This document shows positions 8,995 to 19,882 of a DNA stretch of 30,398 nucleotides, piece by piece. A program made the translations under genes and the position numbers. Location: the NCBI GenBank assembly GCA_034698045.1, contig JAQGAU010000351.1, positions 1 to 30,398 on the forward strand. Direction: 5' to 3'. This DNA is from Paramacrobiotus richtersi. Taxonomy: Eukaryota > Tardigrada > Eutardigrada > Parachela > Macrobiotidae. The notes under the pieces are model-generated. The model did not search any database, had not been told where the DNA came from, and was given only the letters and a program-made list of their open reading frames with translations. The first letter of the stretch is position 1, and the number at the start of each line of letters is the position of its first letter.

Positions 8995-9925
8995 CAAAAC
9001 ATTTACCCGGTCGTTGTGGAACGTCTTGTTGGTCCAATGACGGAACGGTGGATCCATACCACACACTGCGAGCCTCCAAATGCAGGCCGGCGGAAATGTC
9101 AGTGGGCGTGGGATGTGCCAATGATTGACCAGAAAGTGTCGGAACTTCGTTTATCTACTATGGGAAATCCCCGAGCATGAGCGGTACTGTTGGCAGCGTT
9201 GGAACGTGATTCAGGGGCTTAACTGAACGCTCTACCGGCACCTTGTCTGGGGATGACAATTGATACTTGAATGACGAAGAAGTGCGTATTGGGATTGGAC
9301 TCCGGCTTGCTCTGCCAGTGGTTGGGGAGCATGACTGCGTGAGTTGCAGTAAGAACCCAATGGACATCATGGTCTCTCCTGTGGGTTTAGTAAAGACAGA
9401 TGGTCGCGGCATACTGAGCTGAATAATGTCATGAAAAAGACGAGCGACAGTGCCGGTTTCCCTTGCCACCTGGAACCAATTGGGATGTATGATAGAGACA
9501 AAAGAAGACCGGATGGTCGAATACTGGTTCCTGTCAGAGATCGCAGAGTGGTTGCTTGGGACGCGACTTGTACAGATACTCTTGCGGATTCGTACTTGGA
9601 CGAAAGTGCAAGAAGAGCCGGGCATGCCGCGCAGCTCGCTGAAAACAAGAAACGCCGACATAATGCGTTCTTGGATCAGCTCGGTATCATTTTCTATCCG
9701 TTAGCATTGGAGACCTTAGGGACTTTCGGCGCCTCATTTATGGAAATAATACAGTTTATGGGAAGAAAAATTCGTGAGTTAACTGGAGAGTCTCGATCGA
9801 CAGCTTTTGCCAAGCAGTGTTTCAGTTTGGCTGTTGTTAAGGGTAATGCTGCTGCAATTTTGGGAACTCTTCCTGTTATGTCTAAGGCGCGTGGAGATAA
9901 CGAGTTTGGTTGTTTTTTCAATGTT
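8995..9925 (+). pseudogene. fossil of a retroelement reverse-transcriptase C-terminal region
   Basis: Pieces in several frames line up in the order of one protein, the region after the polymerase in a retroelement family widespread in invertebrate genomes. The pieces are CQWAWDVPMIDQKVSEL (near 9095), a block ending in LNALPAPCLG (near 9230), VRIGIGLRLALPVVGEHDC (near 9285), then a long last block from about 9365 to a TAA at 9925. That block has RHTELNNVMKK, KRRPDGRILVP, VVAWDATCTDTLADSYL, FYPLALETLGTFG and SLAVVKGNAAAILGT. Between them are an in-frame TGA after ESGA-like residues, a stop near 9257 and at least two frameshifts. The polymerase core (YxDD) was not found upstream, so this is a truncated, inactive copy. 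I recognise the block from memory of the family and have not searched it. Confidence 0.65.
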
Positions 9926-9929
9926 TAAA

Positions 9930-11900
9930 TATTGTGTACAAATTTAGCGGTGCCAGCGCACGCATTGTGTCTATGGCATTGCCTGATAAACTGAAAAAAA
10001 AATCAAAGCATAATTAAGACAGATGTGTTACGTACAGATTTCTGGGAAAGCAATAAAGATTCAGTATTACATACAGATCCTTTCTGTACAATGTTCTTTT
10101 CCGAACAGGTCAACCGGTTATGAACTGTACATCAGGCCGCGAAATTTTCGATTTTGAAGCTGTTGCAAAGGTGACCTGACGTGTGAGTGATTTTTATAAT
10201 CACAGAGATGTTCACTTACGACAACACCGACACATATTCAGCCAGAAGTATGTATATCAGATAATTACTCCAAGCCGACAACCAAACTGCACACCAGCTG
10301 CTAATGTGCACAGCGACAGCTGCTCTCGTTCAGCGGGCTTTCTTTATTTATTGAACGCAAGGTTTGCACTCGAATTCTGGATTGCGGGTTCCGTAAGATT
10401 CGAGTCAAAACGTGACTTATAACACTTCTGTCCCAAAAATACCGCGATGATTCAGATAAAAGAAAGTTTTGCATTTTTTCACGAAAGACGCGCACAAGAA
10501 ACGGAAAAAGCTCTGGGTTTCGACCAGTAGCATGCGACAAGGTTTTTTTAGGCTGCGTTTTACGTTGACCGAACAAATTCATTAACATTCTTTTTGCTCT
10601 GTGAAAGCGAAATATCGTACAGGTACTTATCTGTCTTCCACTCTTATTCACAAACAACATGAACACAGTCGATTCGGATAGCTATCTATGCTGTAACGTT
10701 CTCTGCCTGCGTTTAAAACATAGTCAACGAGCATGACTCACAACAACTTGCACGGTTCATTAAATTTTGGATTGTCGCTTGTACATTAAACGCTTGCCGA
10801 TTTCTGCATATTTACGGACGTCGAGCTCACAGGAGGTTAGTAAGCGATGTCGCCTGACAATGCTAAGTATGACAATCACAACCTTTGATACTTGCTACAT
10901 GAAGCACGCCGTCGCTGTTAATTACTCCATTAATTAACGGAAGGAAAGCATTTTCCATCTATATTATTGGGGCAATAAAATGTGTTCGGAAAATGGAAAG
11001 TTCAGTCGCCATTGCCAGTTACCCGCCAAAGTTGGCTACTAAACTACTAAAGAAGCGGCAAAGTATACAAAGTCCCCATAATGGAAGTGGACTTCTGCAC
11101 ACGGATGTGGAATATACAAGTAGAAGAACAGTTTCGTGGGGAACCGCACGGTCCGCACCGTAGATCATTCTGAAATATTAATCAACATATTTTCTGCGCA
11201 CTTTGATGCCGAGCAGTATGGTTCGAACTACGAGTGACCACAGCTTGCGGTCAGGCTTTTCGATTTCCGTCCTTATAATAAATTAGAAAAAGATACAGAC
11301 CAACTTTTTCTGATTACCGTCACCCTAAAGCTATTGTGGGAAAGGATAGACGGCAAACTGCTAAGCCACCCCGAAATCCCGAATTATCATTTTGAGTTCA
11401 TCAGCGTCTAAGCTTTAATTTTTTATATTAGCACTTCGCACTTTTAACTGAAACGACAAACTGGAATGAATGATCTTTCATAACATACATTACTTCAAAA
11501 TTATTTCAGATCCCAGGAAAGTTTTTTTTCGTTGAAGCCAAATGCTTTATTATTGCAGGTTTGCAACCTGTTATGACAGCGAACACTATCGAATATGAAC
11601 TGCATACGATTCCGACTTAGTAAAGCTCACAATCAGCTTATTCGTGTCACATAATAGAAGATACCGATACCATACAAAATGTTTTTTTGAACTTTAATAT
11701 TGCGACGTTGATGCTACAAAGATATCTTCAAAACAAGTGCGCAGGAATGCATCGAAATGTTCTTGGAAGGCCAGCAACCGAAGCCCATCCGGTTGGAACT
11801 AGTTGCTGTTGATCCTTGATTACCCATTTAGGTAAATATGACTGCTTAAAATGTCACATCAGACTTGCCATTTTAATCTTATGAACTATGAAGTGTATCA
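9930..11900. other. long non-coding stretch
   Basis: No gene is supported in this 2 kb. A minus-strand frame at 10301-10666 is open for 121 codons but shows no domain, biased composition or splice support; I treat it as chance. Confidence 0.4.
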
Positions 11901-11908
11901 TTTGTCAG

Positions 11909-11954
11909 CAGCAGGATTATGCAGCAGAATCGTAAGAGCAGCAGGATTATGCAG
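11909..11954. repeat. short tandem duplication AGCAGCAGGATTATGCAGC
   Basis: A 19-base unit is present twice, about 28 bases apart, in otherwise unremarkable AT-rich DNA. It looks like replication slippage. Confidence 0.8.
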
Positions 11955-11959
11955 CTGCA

Positions 11960-13982
11960 ATAAACAGGATTTGTCGTAGCTGTATCCGAAATACCGTATT
12001 ACTGGCGCTGTCTCACCGAGCCCATTATTTATGCAAATTCAAGTGCGAAGCTGCGAACATACTCTTATGTGCATTATCATTCCTAAATCGGTGTGTTATC
12101 AAACCAGCACATTTTATAACTAATTACTGGACGTAATACTCTAAGTCTTTTGCTTATTAAGTTGGTTCGGCTGGTAGTTGACTTGTTAACTTCCTGCAGT
12201 GAAACTTTTTGCGACACTGCTGAATTAACAGTATCTCAATTTGTTCTTTCTCAAAAGATGCCACATATTATACAGTTAATGCGTCAAACAGACAAAACGG
12301 AAGTACAAGCGGTCTAGCAGAGTCGGTAATAAATTCTTTCTAATAACAGCTTCAGCGAAAGCTCAGGGACGCACTTCCGTCGAAAACTTCGAGTAACCGA
12401 CAGTTCGACCACATACTGCTGTCTGCTGATCATTTTGTAATGCTGCGATGTTGGACTTATCAATTCAAAGCCGCAAACGCCAACCACTGCGGCAGACAAT
12501 TGATACTGCATACCCGTGGCTAACAGAAAGTAACCTATTTTCCAACGCAACTAAAGTAACTTAGTAGCAGTAAATTTGAGCAATCAACAATGAAGAAGGT
12601 CTGCACATACGCGAAGCATCCGGGTTTTAAATTGTACAGTATACCTTCGTTAAAATATAATGACAATGCAAAACAGGTCAATAGTTAAAAGAAAAAATAA
12701 CCATCAAAAGCTCTGAAACAAGTCAAAATTTTTAATTGAACTTGGGAAGGTCAGTTTCCTACTTACCGCAAAAACCGACAAAATAAGATACAGATGAGGA
12801 TAAATTTTTGTCATAAAGAAACCTGGCGGTGTTAATGCATTATTCATATTTTGCAGTACCAGTAGAGTACATACTTGACGGAAGTGCTTTCTGTAAAGCC
12901 TTCCTGCGTTCATGAATGCGTTCGCGTAATGAAGCCCGGATGTACTTAACCATCCTGACTATCTCCCTCAATTTTTTTTAAACGAAAATATCAGTCAGAA
13001 AACAAGATCAAATTCTTGACTGCGCAGACTATCAAACGACTCCGCATTTAGACGACACCCTCAAATCATCTGCATGGAATATTCATCAGTCACCAACGAT
13101 GCACAAAGACAACGTCAAGTGTTTTACCGGTAACATTTTGGCAAATAACCTTTCAAAAAATTAATTTCCGAACTCCTCGAGTGGCCTGTGTATGCCGCAC
13201 CTTTCAAAAGCTACCCTACTCTTCAAGCGTGAAGAGTACCACATGGAACCCGATCGAACAAAGCAGTAGAACAGTATCGATACAGAAAACCCGATAGGTA
13301 TCACCGTATGCTTTTCCATAAAATAAAACTCAATCCTCGGCGTACGTCATATTGGTCTTATTGTTAGACCTTGTACAATGCATTCATATACAGTATACAC
13401 CAGTTGGATGTGTTATGTGTTACCAGCCTTGGAAAAAGCAATACAATTATTATGAATTTTCTTCGTTTACAACGAACGTTCTGGCCGCAAACAACGGACC
13501 GTGCAGAGGTTAATATATCTCTATGCGAATGCGCCCATTAAACCAGGACTCACAGTCGGCAGCCTTAAAAATGGCAGAAACTGTGGCACACAACCGAATT
13601 ATTATTTCGCACTCACTCTTCTTTTTCTTTGTAATACTAATCTGAAACACTTATTATACCATTGTTTTGCAATAAACACATCTAAAAGAACCTTGGTAAT
13701 ATTATTGTGATGGGATCAGAAAACTCTAACCACATTTCGAAGTGCATCTAACGAATTCGTTAAAGATCACGGTCGCTCGCTAACTTGAACTAAAGAGGTC
13801 CACGAACGGATATGTGCACCAATTACAAATGGCGATTCGAGTGATAAATTTTTCGGTGCATAAATTGGTTAAAAATTTTAATAAAATGGCTTATATGAGG
13901 AACAAAAATGCACCGAAGAACTACATGCAGTCGAGTTTACCATCATCTCGCTTTGCTAATCGAACAATTCGTTACAACTTAC
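11960..13982. other. long non-coding stretch
   Basis: I see only short frames without recognisable motifs or splice signals. It may be intron or intergenic DNA belonging to the minus-strand exon at 13983-14101. Confidence 0.35.
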
Positions 13983-14101
13983 CAAAGTTTGGCTGCGGTG
14001 TGACGGCGAGTCCTGGGGATGGTGTGCCGTGAGCGGACGGGAGACTTTCGGCAAGGGACGGGATAATAGGAGGGCTTTCTGCCGGTGTGACAGGTGTCGA
14101 G
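13983..14101 (-). CDS. Pro/Ser/Thr-rich coding exon
   Basis: A 119-base minus-strand block is bounded by an acceptor (TTTTCGCAAG) and a consensus donor, GTAAGTTG. One frame is open throughout and encodes a low-complexity disordered segment: SSTPVTPAESPPIIPSLA, then HGTPSPGLAVTPQPNFG. The strong donor, open frame and compositional contrast with the AT-rich surroundings support a real exon. The segment type is common in cytoskeletal, nuclear or scaffold proteins; I cannot name this one. Partner exons are not identified. The Ser/Glu-rich frame near 14660-14769 on the same strand is a possible upstream exon. Confidence 0.5.
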
Positions 14102-14659
14102 CTTGCGAAAAGCTATACTAATTAACTTATATAATCAGTCACCCACTTCCACAAATAACAGTTTGAAACTAACATTATTAGCTTTGAACAGGCTCACAGT
14201 TCACAGCCATGGCTCTGCTGAGCTGTAATCTACTTCAATGTGTCCAGATCCAACCACAGAAGGCTTAGCGCTATCATAAGCGTGAAAATTTGATGAATTT
14301 CGATGATCGTATATCATTGCCATTCAGATGTTTTCATGTGCACTGAAACGGCAAAAAGGCGGAGGTCCAACTGAGAGAGAAAGGAAAAACAGGAAGTTTC
14401 GTGTCGCCATCCCTTTGTTTCCGATTAATTTCTACAAACAGTTCCATTATGTTGACATCACTCTCCGTCGTCCCATGAGCCGATCCATGTTTCCGGCCCA
14501 CAACCGGCGTCGTGGAGACATCAAAGGCGAAATCCAGAGTGCGTCCTTAGCAAAAAAACAACCCGGTTTTTTCGAAATTCTGTTTTAAACATGACGTACA
14601 TTTGAGTTGTCAGGGGGCGAGTGGAAGCTAATTGTGCGGTTATGATCATGCATTTTCTG

Positions 14660-14769
14660 GCTTTGAAGGGCTCTTTTCTGTTTCGTCCCACGGTTTCATC
14701 CGACGAACTTAAAACACCATCCTCCGATGTCACGGTGAGGAGCTCCGTAGATGCCTCCAACGTCAGCAT
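14660..14769 (-). CDS. possible Ser/Glu-rich exon, unrecognised
   Basis: A minus-strand frame encodes EASTELLTVTSEDGVLSSSD followed by a basic patch (GRNRKEPFKARK). It is the same strand as, and upstream of, the Pro/Ser-rich exon at 13983-14101 and could belong to the same disordered protein. No clear splice donor was found, so confidence is low. Confidence 0.2.
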
Positions 14770-14781
14770 TAGCTCGTACTC

Positions 14782-14872
14782 TGGTATACTCTAGTAATGT
14801 ACAATCTTTGTACTGCTATTGTCCGAACTTCATGAATTTACTTACCAATACTTTGGTATACTCTAGTAATGT
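14782..14872. repeat. 19-bp direct repeat bordering the RACK1 fragment
   Basis: TGGTATACTCTAGTAATGT occurs at 14782-14800 and again at 14854-14872. The RACK1-like sequence begins immediately after the second copy, so the repeat may mark a rearrangement or insertion junction. Confidence 0.85.
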
Positions 14873-14875
14873 TTG

Positions 14876-15108
14876 CTCCTGGTTCATTCAGCCAACCGTA
14901 CATGGGCGCGAAATATCCACCGTGTGGCCTTGCGTTATATTCTCAGGATCTGGAAGGCAAACCCGTTGTGGACACGCTGGTGTCGGACAGTCCCGTCAGT
15001 ACGGGCGGCGGGAAGCAAGCCTCACCAACCCAGTGTTTGTCGTTAGCGTGGTTGGCTGATGGGCAGACATTGTTTGCTGGCTACTCTGATGTTATGGAAG
15101 GACGCTAA
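14876..15108 (+). pseudogene. RACK1: RACK1 pseudogene, 3' end (last WD repeats)
   Basis: RACK1 is a seven-bladed WD-repeat scaffold on the small ribosomal subunit. The fragment matches its C-terminus: HSANRTW-like sequence in one frame, RIW, then after a shift [38 protein letters not shown] and a stop after MEGR. In RACK1 the order is [35 protein letters not shown] and a short last strand. A deletion between direct copies of ATCTGG near 14950 would explain the frameshift. The final strand is shortened from the usual RVWQVTIG form. There is no 5' part in the window. A processed pseudogene cut at its 5' end fits best, although no poly(A) tail was noted. Confidence 0.8.
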
Positions 15109-15598
15109 TTAGCTGCAGATGGAGGCGGATAATGTTATGCTTTTTTTCTACCTCTATTCCTTATGTCACCTGACAGAATATTGTTTAATTTGAAATGGGT
15201 ACAATAAAACGAATGTGGCTTCTGGGTGGCTGGAAAGGTCGTTGGTGACGTGAATAATGAGGTGAAAACTAGGGACTGACGTTAAGGAAATTTTAATATG
15301 TTGCTGTTTTTGATGTGAGTTTCGGTATAAATGGTTTCAGACTGGGTATGTTTACGTAACAACATTCTGCATAAATGCAGTGTTTCTCTTAAATTATTGT
15401 AAAACTTCGACGATCGGAATGAAATATTTACTAATCGCAAAATCATACGTTGCAAAATCGCACATTGAAAATCGCTCTGCATCGTACTGTGATCACTTTT
15501 ATGCGCAAATTCACGATAACAGAGGCCACGTAGAAGAAGAAAACATGCACTAGACATACAGGCGAAAACAGTAGAACACCACTTGCGTGGAAAGTAGT

Positions 15599-15835
15599 GC
15601 GTGGGATTCCACGGTCACACTTTCCAAAAGCTATCGAAGCCGCGAACGTCGCTATCTCGGTTGATATCGCCCAGCGTGCTTGTGGCTGCCAGCTGCCTTT
15701 CGACGACACGGGATCCTGTTGAAACAAAAATTACATTTAAATTTTATAACTGGACAATAACAAGACAGAAAAAGAGAGTCGAATTTAGGTTACCGCATGA
15801 CTGGTTGGATCTAAACCCGTGGCACCAATAGTGCC
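15599..15835 (-). pseudogene. duplicated two-exon unit, copy 1 (unrecognised)
   Basis: Read on the minus strand, a block with GTIGATGLDPTSHA is followed by a GTAACC donor, a short intron, and an acceptor TTTGTTTCAACAG at 15717. A second block then gives VVERQLAATSTLGDIN and reaches a TGA after FWKV. The same layout recurs about 300-325 bases away at 15948-16180. I do not recognise the protein. Confidence 0.4.
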
Positions 15836-15947
15836 ATAAGCGGAACCTTCGTTATGAGACCTTCGTTATGAGTGAGATAAGTGAGAGTCGCTCCCGAAAC
15901 GCAAAACACGCAAAACTGTACGCCTAGGCCGCGTCCAGCATCATTAC

Positions 15948-16180
15948 CTGAATTATGAACCCGGTCAATATCGCTCGGCTGTGCTTGGATGGCACTCGAC
16001 GACAGTGTTGTGCAAAAACCCTGTTGAAACAAAACCTGCATGCTAAATTTTAGAACTGTGAACAACGACGGCCTTGATAAACAAGGCCTAAACTGAAGAA
16101 GAAAATCGACTTGGGGTACCGTTTGCCTGGGTGAATCCAAGCCCGTGGCGACACCAGCGCAGTCTTGGGCATGGAATCCT
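15948..16180 (-). pseudogene. duplicated two-exon unit, copy 2 (unrecognised)
   Basis: This is a diverged copy of 15599-15835: CAGVATGLDSPRQT before a GTACCC donor-like site, the same TTTGTTTCAACAG acceptor at 16021, then a block with CGTCGAGTGCC and SDIDRVHNSG, ending at a GTAATG donor at 15947. The second block needs indels to keep the frame of copy 1, so at least one copy is decayed. No family is recognised. Confidence 0.4.
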
Positions 16181-16399
16181 GGAAACTTGCCGGGATGGAG
16201 AAAGTGACGCTCGTTCCCGTTTATGCAAAATTTGTTGTTTTTTATGCTTAGGCATTTGTGCGTCTTGTATGTACGATCTCGGAAACGGCAAAACTTTTGG
16301 CAGGAAATGTCGTGGATGACATCATATCCACGATAAAGAAGATCAACAATTACTGTTCTATTGGTAGCCATGTGGTCGTTAGGCAAATGTTAGGCACAT

Positions 16400-17244
16400 A
16401 TCTTAGCGTGTGAACTGTAAAGTTCAAAAGTCCGTCGGCTGCAAAAAATCGTTTCTAAAACAGTTTGATGAATTTAACTAACGATCTCGCTCCATTTCAT
16501 ACTCTGCCTAGTGGTGATCGAGAGTGCACGTGCAGTGATGTCAGATGCATACACTCACTACATACATTCTGCGCTGGTCAGACCAAAGGAGCGGTTCCGA
16601 AGTTAAGTTAGTTTTCTTCTGCTGTACACTGTACGACACTAGGCGGTGGATGTACGACTTCACTCACTTTAGGGAAAACAGGGTGTGAACTGATTTTAAT
16701 AAAATCAAACAGCTGTCTTTGTTTCACACCTCGCTCAGTCTTCGCATCACCCACGTGAGTTCTCAAACTTTCCTCTATTTAAAGCTCTCAAACAGCAGAG
16801 TGCGAGATCCGCAACCAGCTGTTACGATGACACATTCGTTTCTTCTGGCTCACAGATACAGGCAGTAACGCAGTTTTATCGATCTCCCGGTTGTTCAAGT
16901 TCAAGTTTCACGAAGTTAAAATACATCAAGTATTTTACAAGTATCTCTTTTTCATGTTGGTGTCCGCTGTCCAGTACTGGACCACTAGTGTGTCTGATAC
17001 GAATTACCAAATTTCTTGTCAGTGACACGCCGCTGTTTATTTTTTGCTGTACAAAATAGAATCCGGCAAATTCAGTAAAAACGAATATAATCCAGTGACA
17101 AACTTCTTATTCTTAATTCAGTTGTTGTTCATTAGAGCATGAAGGGAAATTACTCTAACATTAAGGGGCATTCGCAACAGATAACTTGATCTGGAAAGAA
17201 CAATTTTGCATCGTGTTGTGAAAGGTAACATAAAAACAATTGGG
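16400..17244. other. non-coding stretch with a dispersed repeat
   Basis: No gene is seen. It holds one copy (16589-16650) of a repeat that recurs at 17733-17792, and an imperfect inverted repeat at 16681-16729. Confidence 0.4.
16589..16650 (+). repeat. dispersed repeat, copy A
   Basis: It contains CTGTACACTGTACGACACTA followed by GGCGGTGGA. A second copy in the same orientation lies about 1.1 kb downstream with only a few differences. Confidence 0.7.
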
Positions 17245-17448
17245 TCATGCCTGGCTTTCGTTGCTCCCGAGGTATGGAGGGGACACCGTAATGCTGCTGG
17301 TATTGGACGTGGTGTCACGAAGTGGGCGAATCTTTTTAGACTGCTTTACTAGTGAATGGTACGCTCCTGCCAGAACTGCGATGACGATCAGCAGCGCGCA
17401 GATCATACATCCGAACACGATCATCATGATAACGGTGATAACGCTGCG
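17245..17448 (-). CDS. terminal exon encoding a transmembrane helix and short cytoplasmic tail (possibly cadherin 3' end)
   Basis: An acceptor (CATTTCTTAG) opens a 68-codon frame including the stop. It begins RSVITVI, continues into a strongly hydrophobic helix (MMIVFGCMICALLIVIAV), then a basic stop-transfer segment (KQSKKIRPLRD) and a polar Ser/Thr tail ending in GSNESQA. This is the shape of the C-terminal exon of a type I membrane protein. It lies downstream on the same strand as the cadherin repeats at 19.2-20.2 kb, the place expected for a cadherin transmembrane exon. The tail is short and has no catenin-binding motif, as in some protocadherins. The link to the cadherin is inference; the exon itself shows no damage. 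Confidence 0.55.
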   Translation of the reverse strand, partial: RSVITVIMMIVFGCMICALLIVIAVLAGAYHSLVKQSKKIRPLRDTTSNTSSITVSPPYLGSNESQA

Positions 17449-17732
17449 CTAAGAAATGTGTTTTGGGGTATCCAGCCAGACTAGCATCACGGCCCATGTA
17501 CTGAATGGGCCGTGCTAGCATCCTGAATATTCCGCGCCGGGAATGAAGAACCCAGACTTTAAATAAACCGTAGCTGCAGAAAAAAAATTTTGAGGACACC
17601 GTTTGATGTTAATGTTTTGACCTTTAGATATGAATAGGAATGAAAATATAAAGCAATTGTGAATTCGCTTAGGTTTTGATTGATCAAAAATCACAACGTA
17701 AAGAATCTGGGGAGCGTCGAGATAAGCTAAGG

Positions 17733-17792
17733 CGGTTGCGAACTGGAGTTAATTTTCTGCCACTGTACACTGTACAACACTAGGCGGTGGAG
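17733..17792 (+). repeat. dispersed repeat, copy B
   Basis: It contains CTGTACACTGTACAACACTA followed by GGCGGTGGA, preceded by a GTTAATTTTCT stretch that matches copy A (GTTAGTTTTCT). It may be the end of a small transposon. Confidence 0.7.
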
Positions 17793-17799
17793 CAATTAT

Positions 17800-19240
17800 T
17801 TTTATTTTTATAATTGCATGATGCAGAAAGCCAACAAACCAATAAATAAGCACAAGACCTCGCGCATCTGCAATAAAATGTCATGTCGTATTCACACAAT
17901 GTATAAAACATACATGCCGATTTTACTGACAGCAGGCTAATGGTTAATGACCTTTTGTCAACAACTTCTACTAAACATTTCACTGCCGTTAACACACACC
18001 GATAAGGATATCGGTGCATGAAGTCAAAGAGCAAATTAAGCGTGCGAACCGCTCAAATATTCCGTATGGAGTCAAGGGCAACAATTTTGTGCGAAAACTC
18101 AGTGCCAAGTTGCTCGAGCAGGGTTGTTAGGTTTTTCGCTCTTAATCAGATTGCTTATTTTCTTCGCTCGGATGGAGGATCGTTAACTGTTTAACGTAAT
18201 GCGATTGTCTTATGTTAGATTGAATAAACGCTACGAAAGCGGCATTACTATCGAACGTCTTTCTTTGTCCACAGCTGCGCGAGATCAACATGTGAAGCGG
18301 AAGGAATTGCGGCTAACAAGTCAGTTTCTTTCGCAATATACTGCTCCAGAAATCTTGAGCTTGGACCTGAAACAGCTCATAGTGTCGAGCCATATACGAC
18401 AAACGCTGCTTCGCCCATAAAATTAATGGAAATGTTTGCACCTTCATAATTAATTCTCTATACATAATGCGTATTCATTTTAAAAACTTTCCTGTCAGCA
18501 TCTCCCTTCACACTTATAAACGCGTGTATGGTATAAGAAGTAGTCAGTGTCCAATCATGATCATGAAATGAGAAAACTGGGTAAACAAGACTTTACAGCG
18601 CTACGTATTTCGTCTTAGTAATACCATTATCGTTTACAGCACGTTTACAGTTTACAGTACGTTCGTTTGCTATGCAGTACCAGTATCGTTTACATCCTCG
18701 ACGTAATAAATTCGTACTGGTGTTTAAGTAGTTTTTGTGGGATCGTTGTCTTGCGTGGCCTAAAACCAATTGCTATAAAAGTAAAATTTACAGTCAAATT
18801 GACAACACTGCAACAACTATGCAATATTGAAATGAGACAGATGTGTGTCCAGCTGTTCATGCTGCTGTGTACTCGGTACCGATGCCGATACCGATGACAT
18901 CGTTCCGAAATATTGTTTAAAAAATGGTTTCCTTCGACAAACCGATGCACTAACAGAAACGATCAAGTTTTTATATGTATCCTGACAGAGCTGGTGGTAA
19001 CTGTTCACGGTCAACAGAGCTATTGTACCGAGTGTGTGGTAAATCGCAAAATGCTTCGCAAAATCCATCCAAAATATCATATTTCAAAGTTTCCGGAACG
19101 ATAAAATATATCGCTTATTATATCACACATGCTAAACAAGTTTATCGATCGTTAATGTCCATCCCGTTAATGTCCATGCACCGTCAGAACAGGTTTGAAC
19201 TCCTGCAAAAATTTACCAACAAACATTAAACACAAAACTT
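17800..19240. other. stretch without recognised genes inside the cadherin locus
   Basis: No motif is clear. If the cadherin pieces and the transmembrane exon belong together, this is intron or decayed ectodomain. A minus-strand YELFQVQAQDFW near 18370 loosely resembles a cadherin strand but is too weak to call. Confidence 0.3.
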
Positions 19241-19266
19241 CAGTTCAACGCTGCGAAATGAAAACT

Positions 19267-19533
19267 ATACAGTAAGTAATAACTACCGGCTGCAGACTTA
19301 TATTTTTTGTCAATTTCCCCAACAATATTCGCTTTATAAAACTACCTTTCAAATACAGGATTCTGGTCATCTTCGTCTGTGACATGGATTGTGACAATTG
19401 TTGAATTGGATCTTGGGCCTTGGGGGCTCTCTGCCATCCTTGGCTGTGATGTTCATTCGGAAAGCGTTTGGACCGGAATCCAGTTTACGCTGCAATGTGA
19501 TTGTGCCTTTCGATGGGTTTGGCACAGCAAAAT
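19267..19533 (-). pseudogene. cadherin ectodomain repeat, decayed
   Basis: Cadherin repeats are extracellular calcium-binding adhesion domains. On the minus strand the piece reads YFAVPNPSKGTITLQRKLDS, then FRMNITAKDGREPP; after a one-base frameshift near 19425 it continues STIVTIHVTDEDDQNPVF. This is the normal order of the second half of a repeat: the KGTITL and LD strands, the AxDxG motif, then DxxDxxPxF at the linker. A TAG follows PVFER, after which FYKANIVGE resembles the first strand of the next repeat. The frameshift and stops indicate a pseudogene, unless an unseen micro-intron repairs them. Confidence 0.75.
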
Positions 19534-19814
19534 ATTGCATTTAATTTTTGCTCTAGAAAAAGTAAGACTAGTCGGAATTTTCTTTAGCAAAAAACGGTGT
19601 GCAACAGTATGAACGACGTTAGTTTTATACACACATATCGTGTATATTGGTTAACATGGATTAGTCAGAGACGGAATATGCTTTAATGATACCAGCTTCA
19701 ATGATACCAGTATAATGATACATTACGATCTATAATAATTTATGCAGAAAAATTAATTGTTGCAGAGCGTGGCGCTTGCTTCGTTTTAGCAGCTGGAAAC
19801 TTATAGTAACTATG

Positions 19815-19882
19815 TTCCGTTCTAAATTAATAAGTTTTGATAACAACATGTTGTTACTGAAACGTAATGATTTAGAACGGAA
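19815..19882. repeat. 68-bp near-perfect palindrome without loop
   Basis: TTCCGTTCTAAAT at the left end is the exact complement of ATTTAGAACGGAA at the right end, and the symmetry runs through to AACAACATGTTGTT at the centre, with about six mismatches per 34-base arm. It sits between the two cadherin pieces. Confidence 0.85.

Noticed and set aside
9158..9661. 167-codon minus-strand frame over the reverse-transcriptase fossil
   Set aside because: The plus strand carries conserved family motifs in order; the minus frame has none.
10301..10666. 121-codon minus-strand frame
   Set aside because: No domain, no splice or start support, and composition like surrounding DNA.
11215..11235. GGTTCGAACTA as a tRNA B box
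   Set aside because: No A box or cloverleaf stems at the correct distance upstream.
15811..16386. 191-codon minus-strand frame spanning the duplicated exon units
   Set aside because: It reads through the presumed splice sites and introns; the duplicated structure explains the sequence better.
16505..16645. GCCTAGTG and CACTAGGC as inverted ends of a small MITE
   Set aside because: Only 8 bases match, the flanks do not extend the symmetry, and the second copy at 17764 has no partner.
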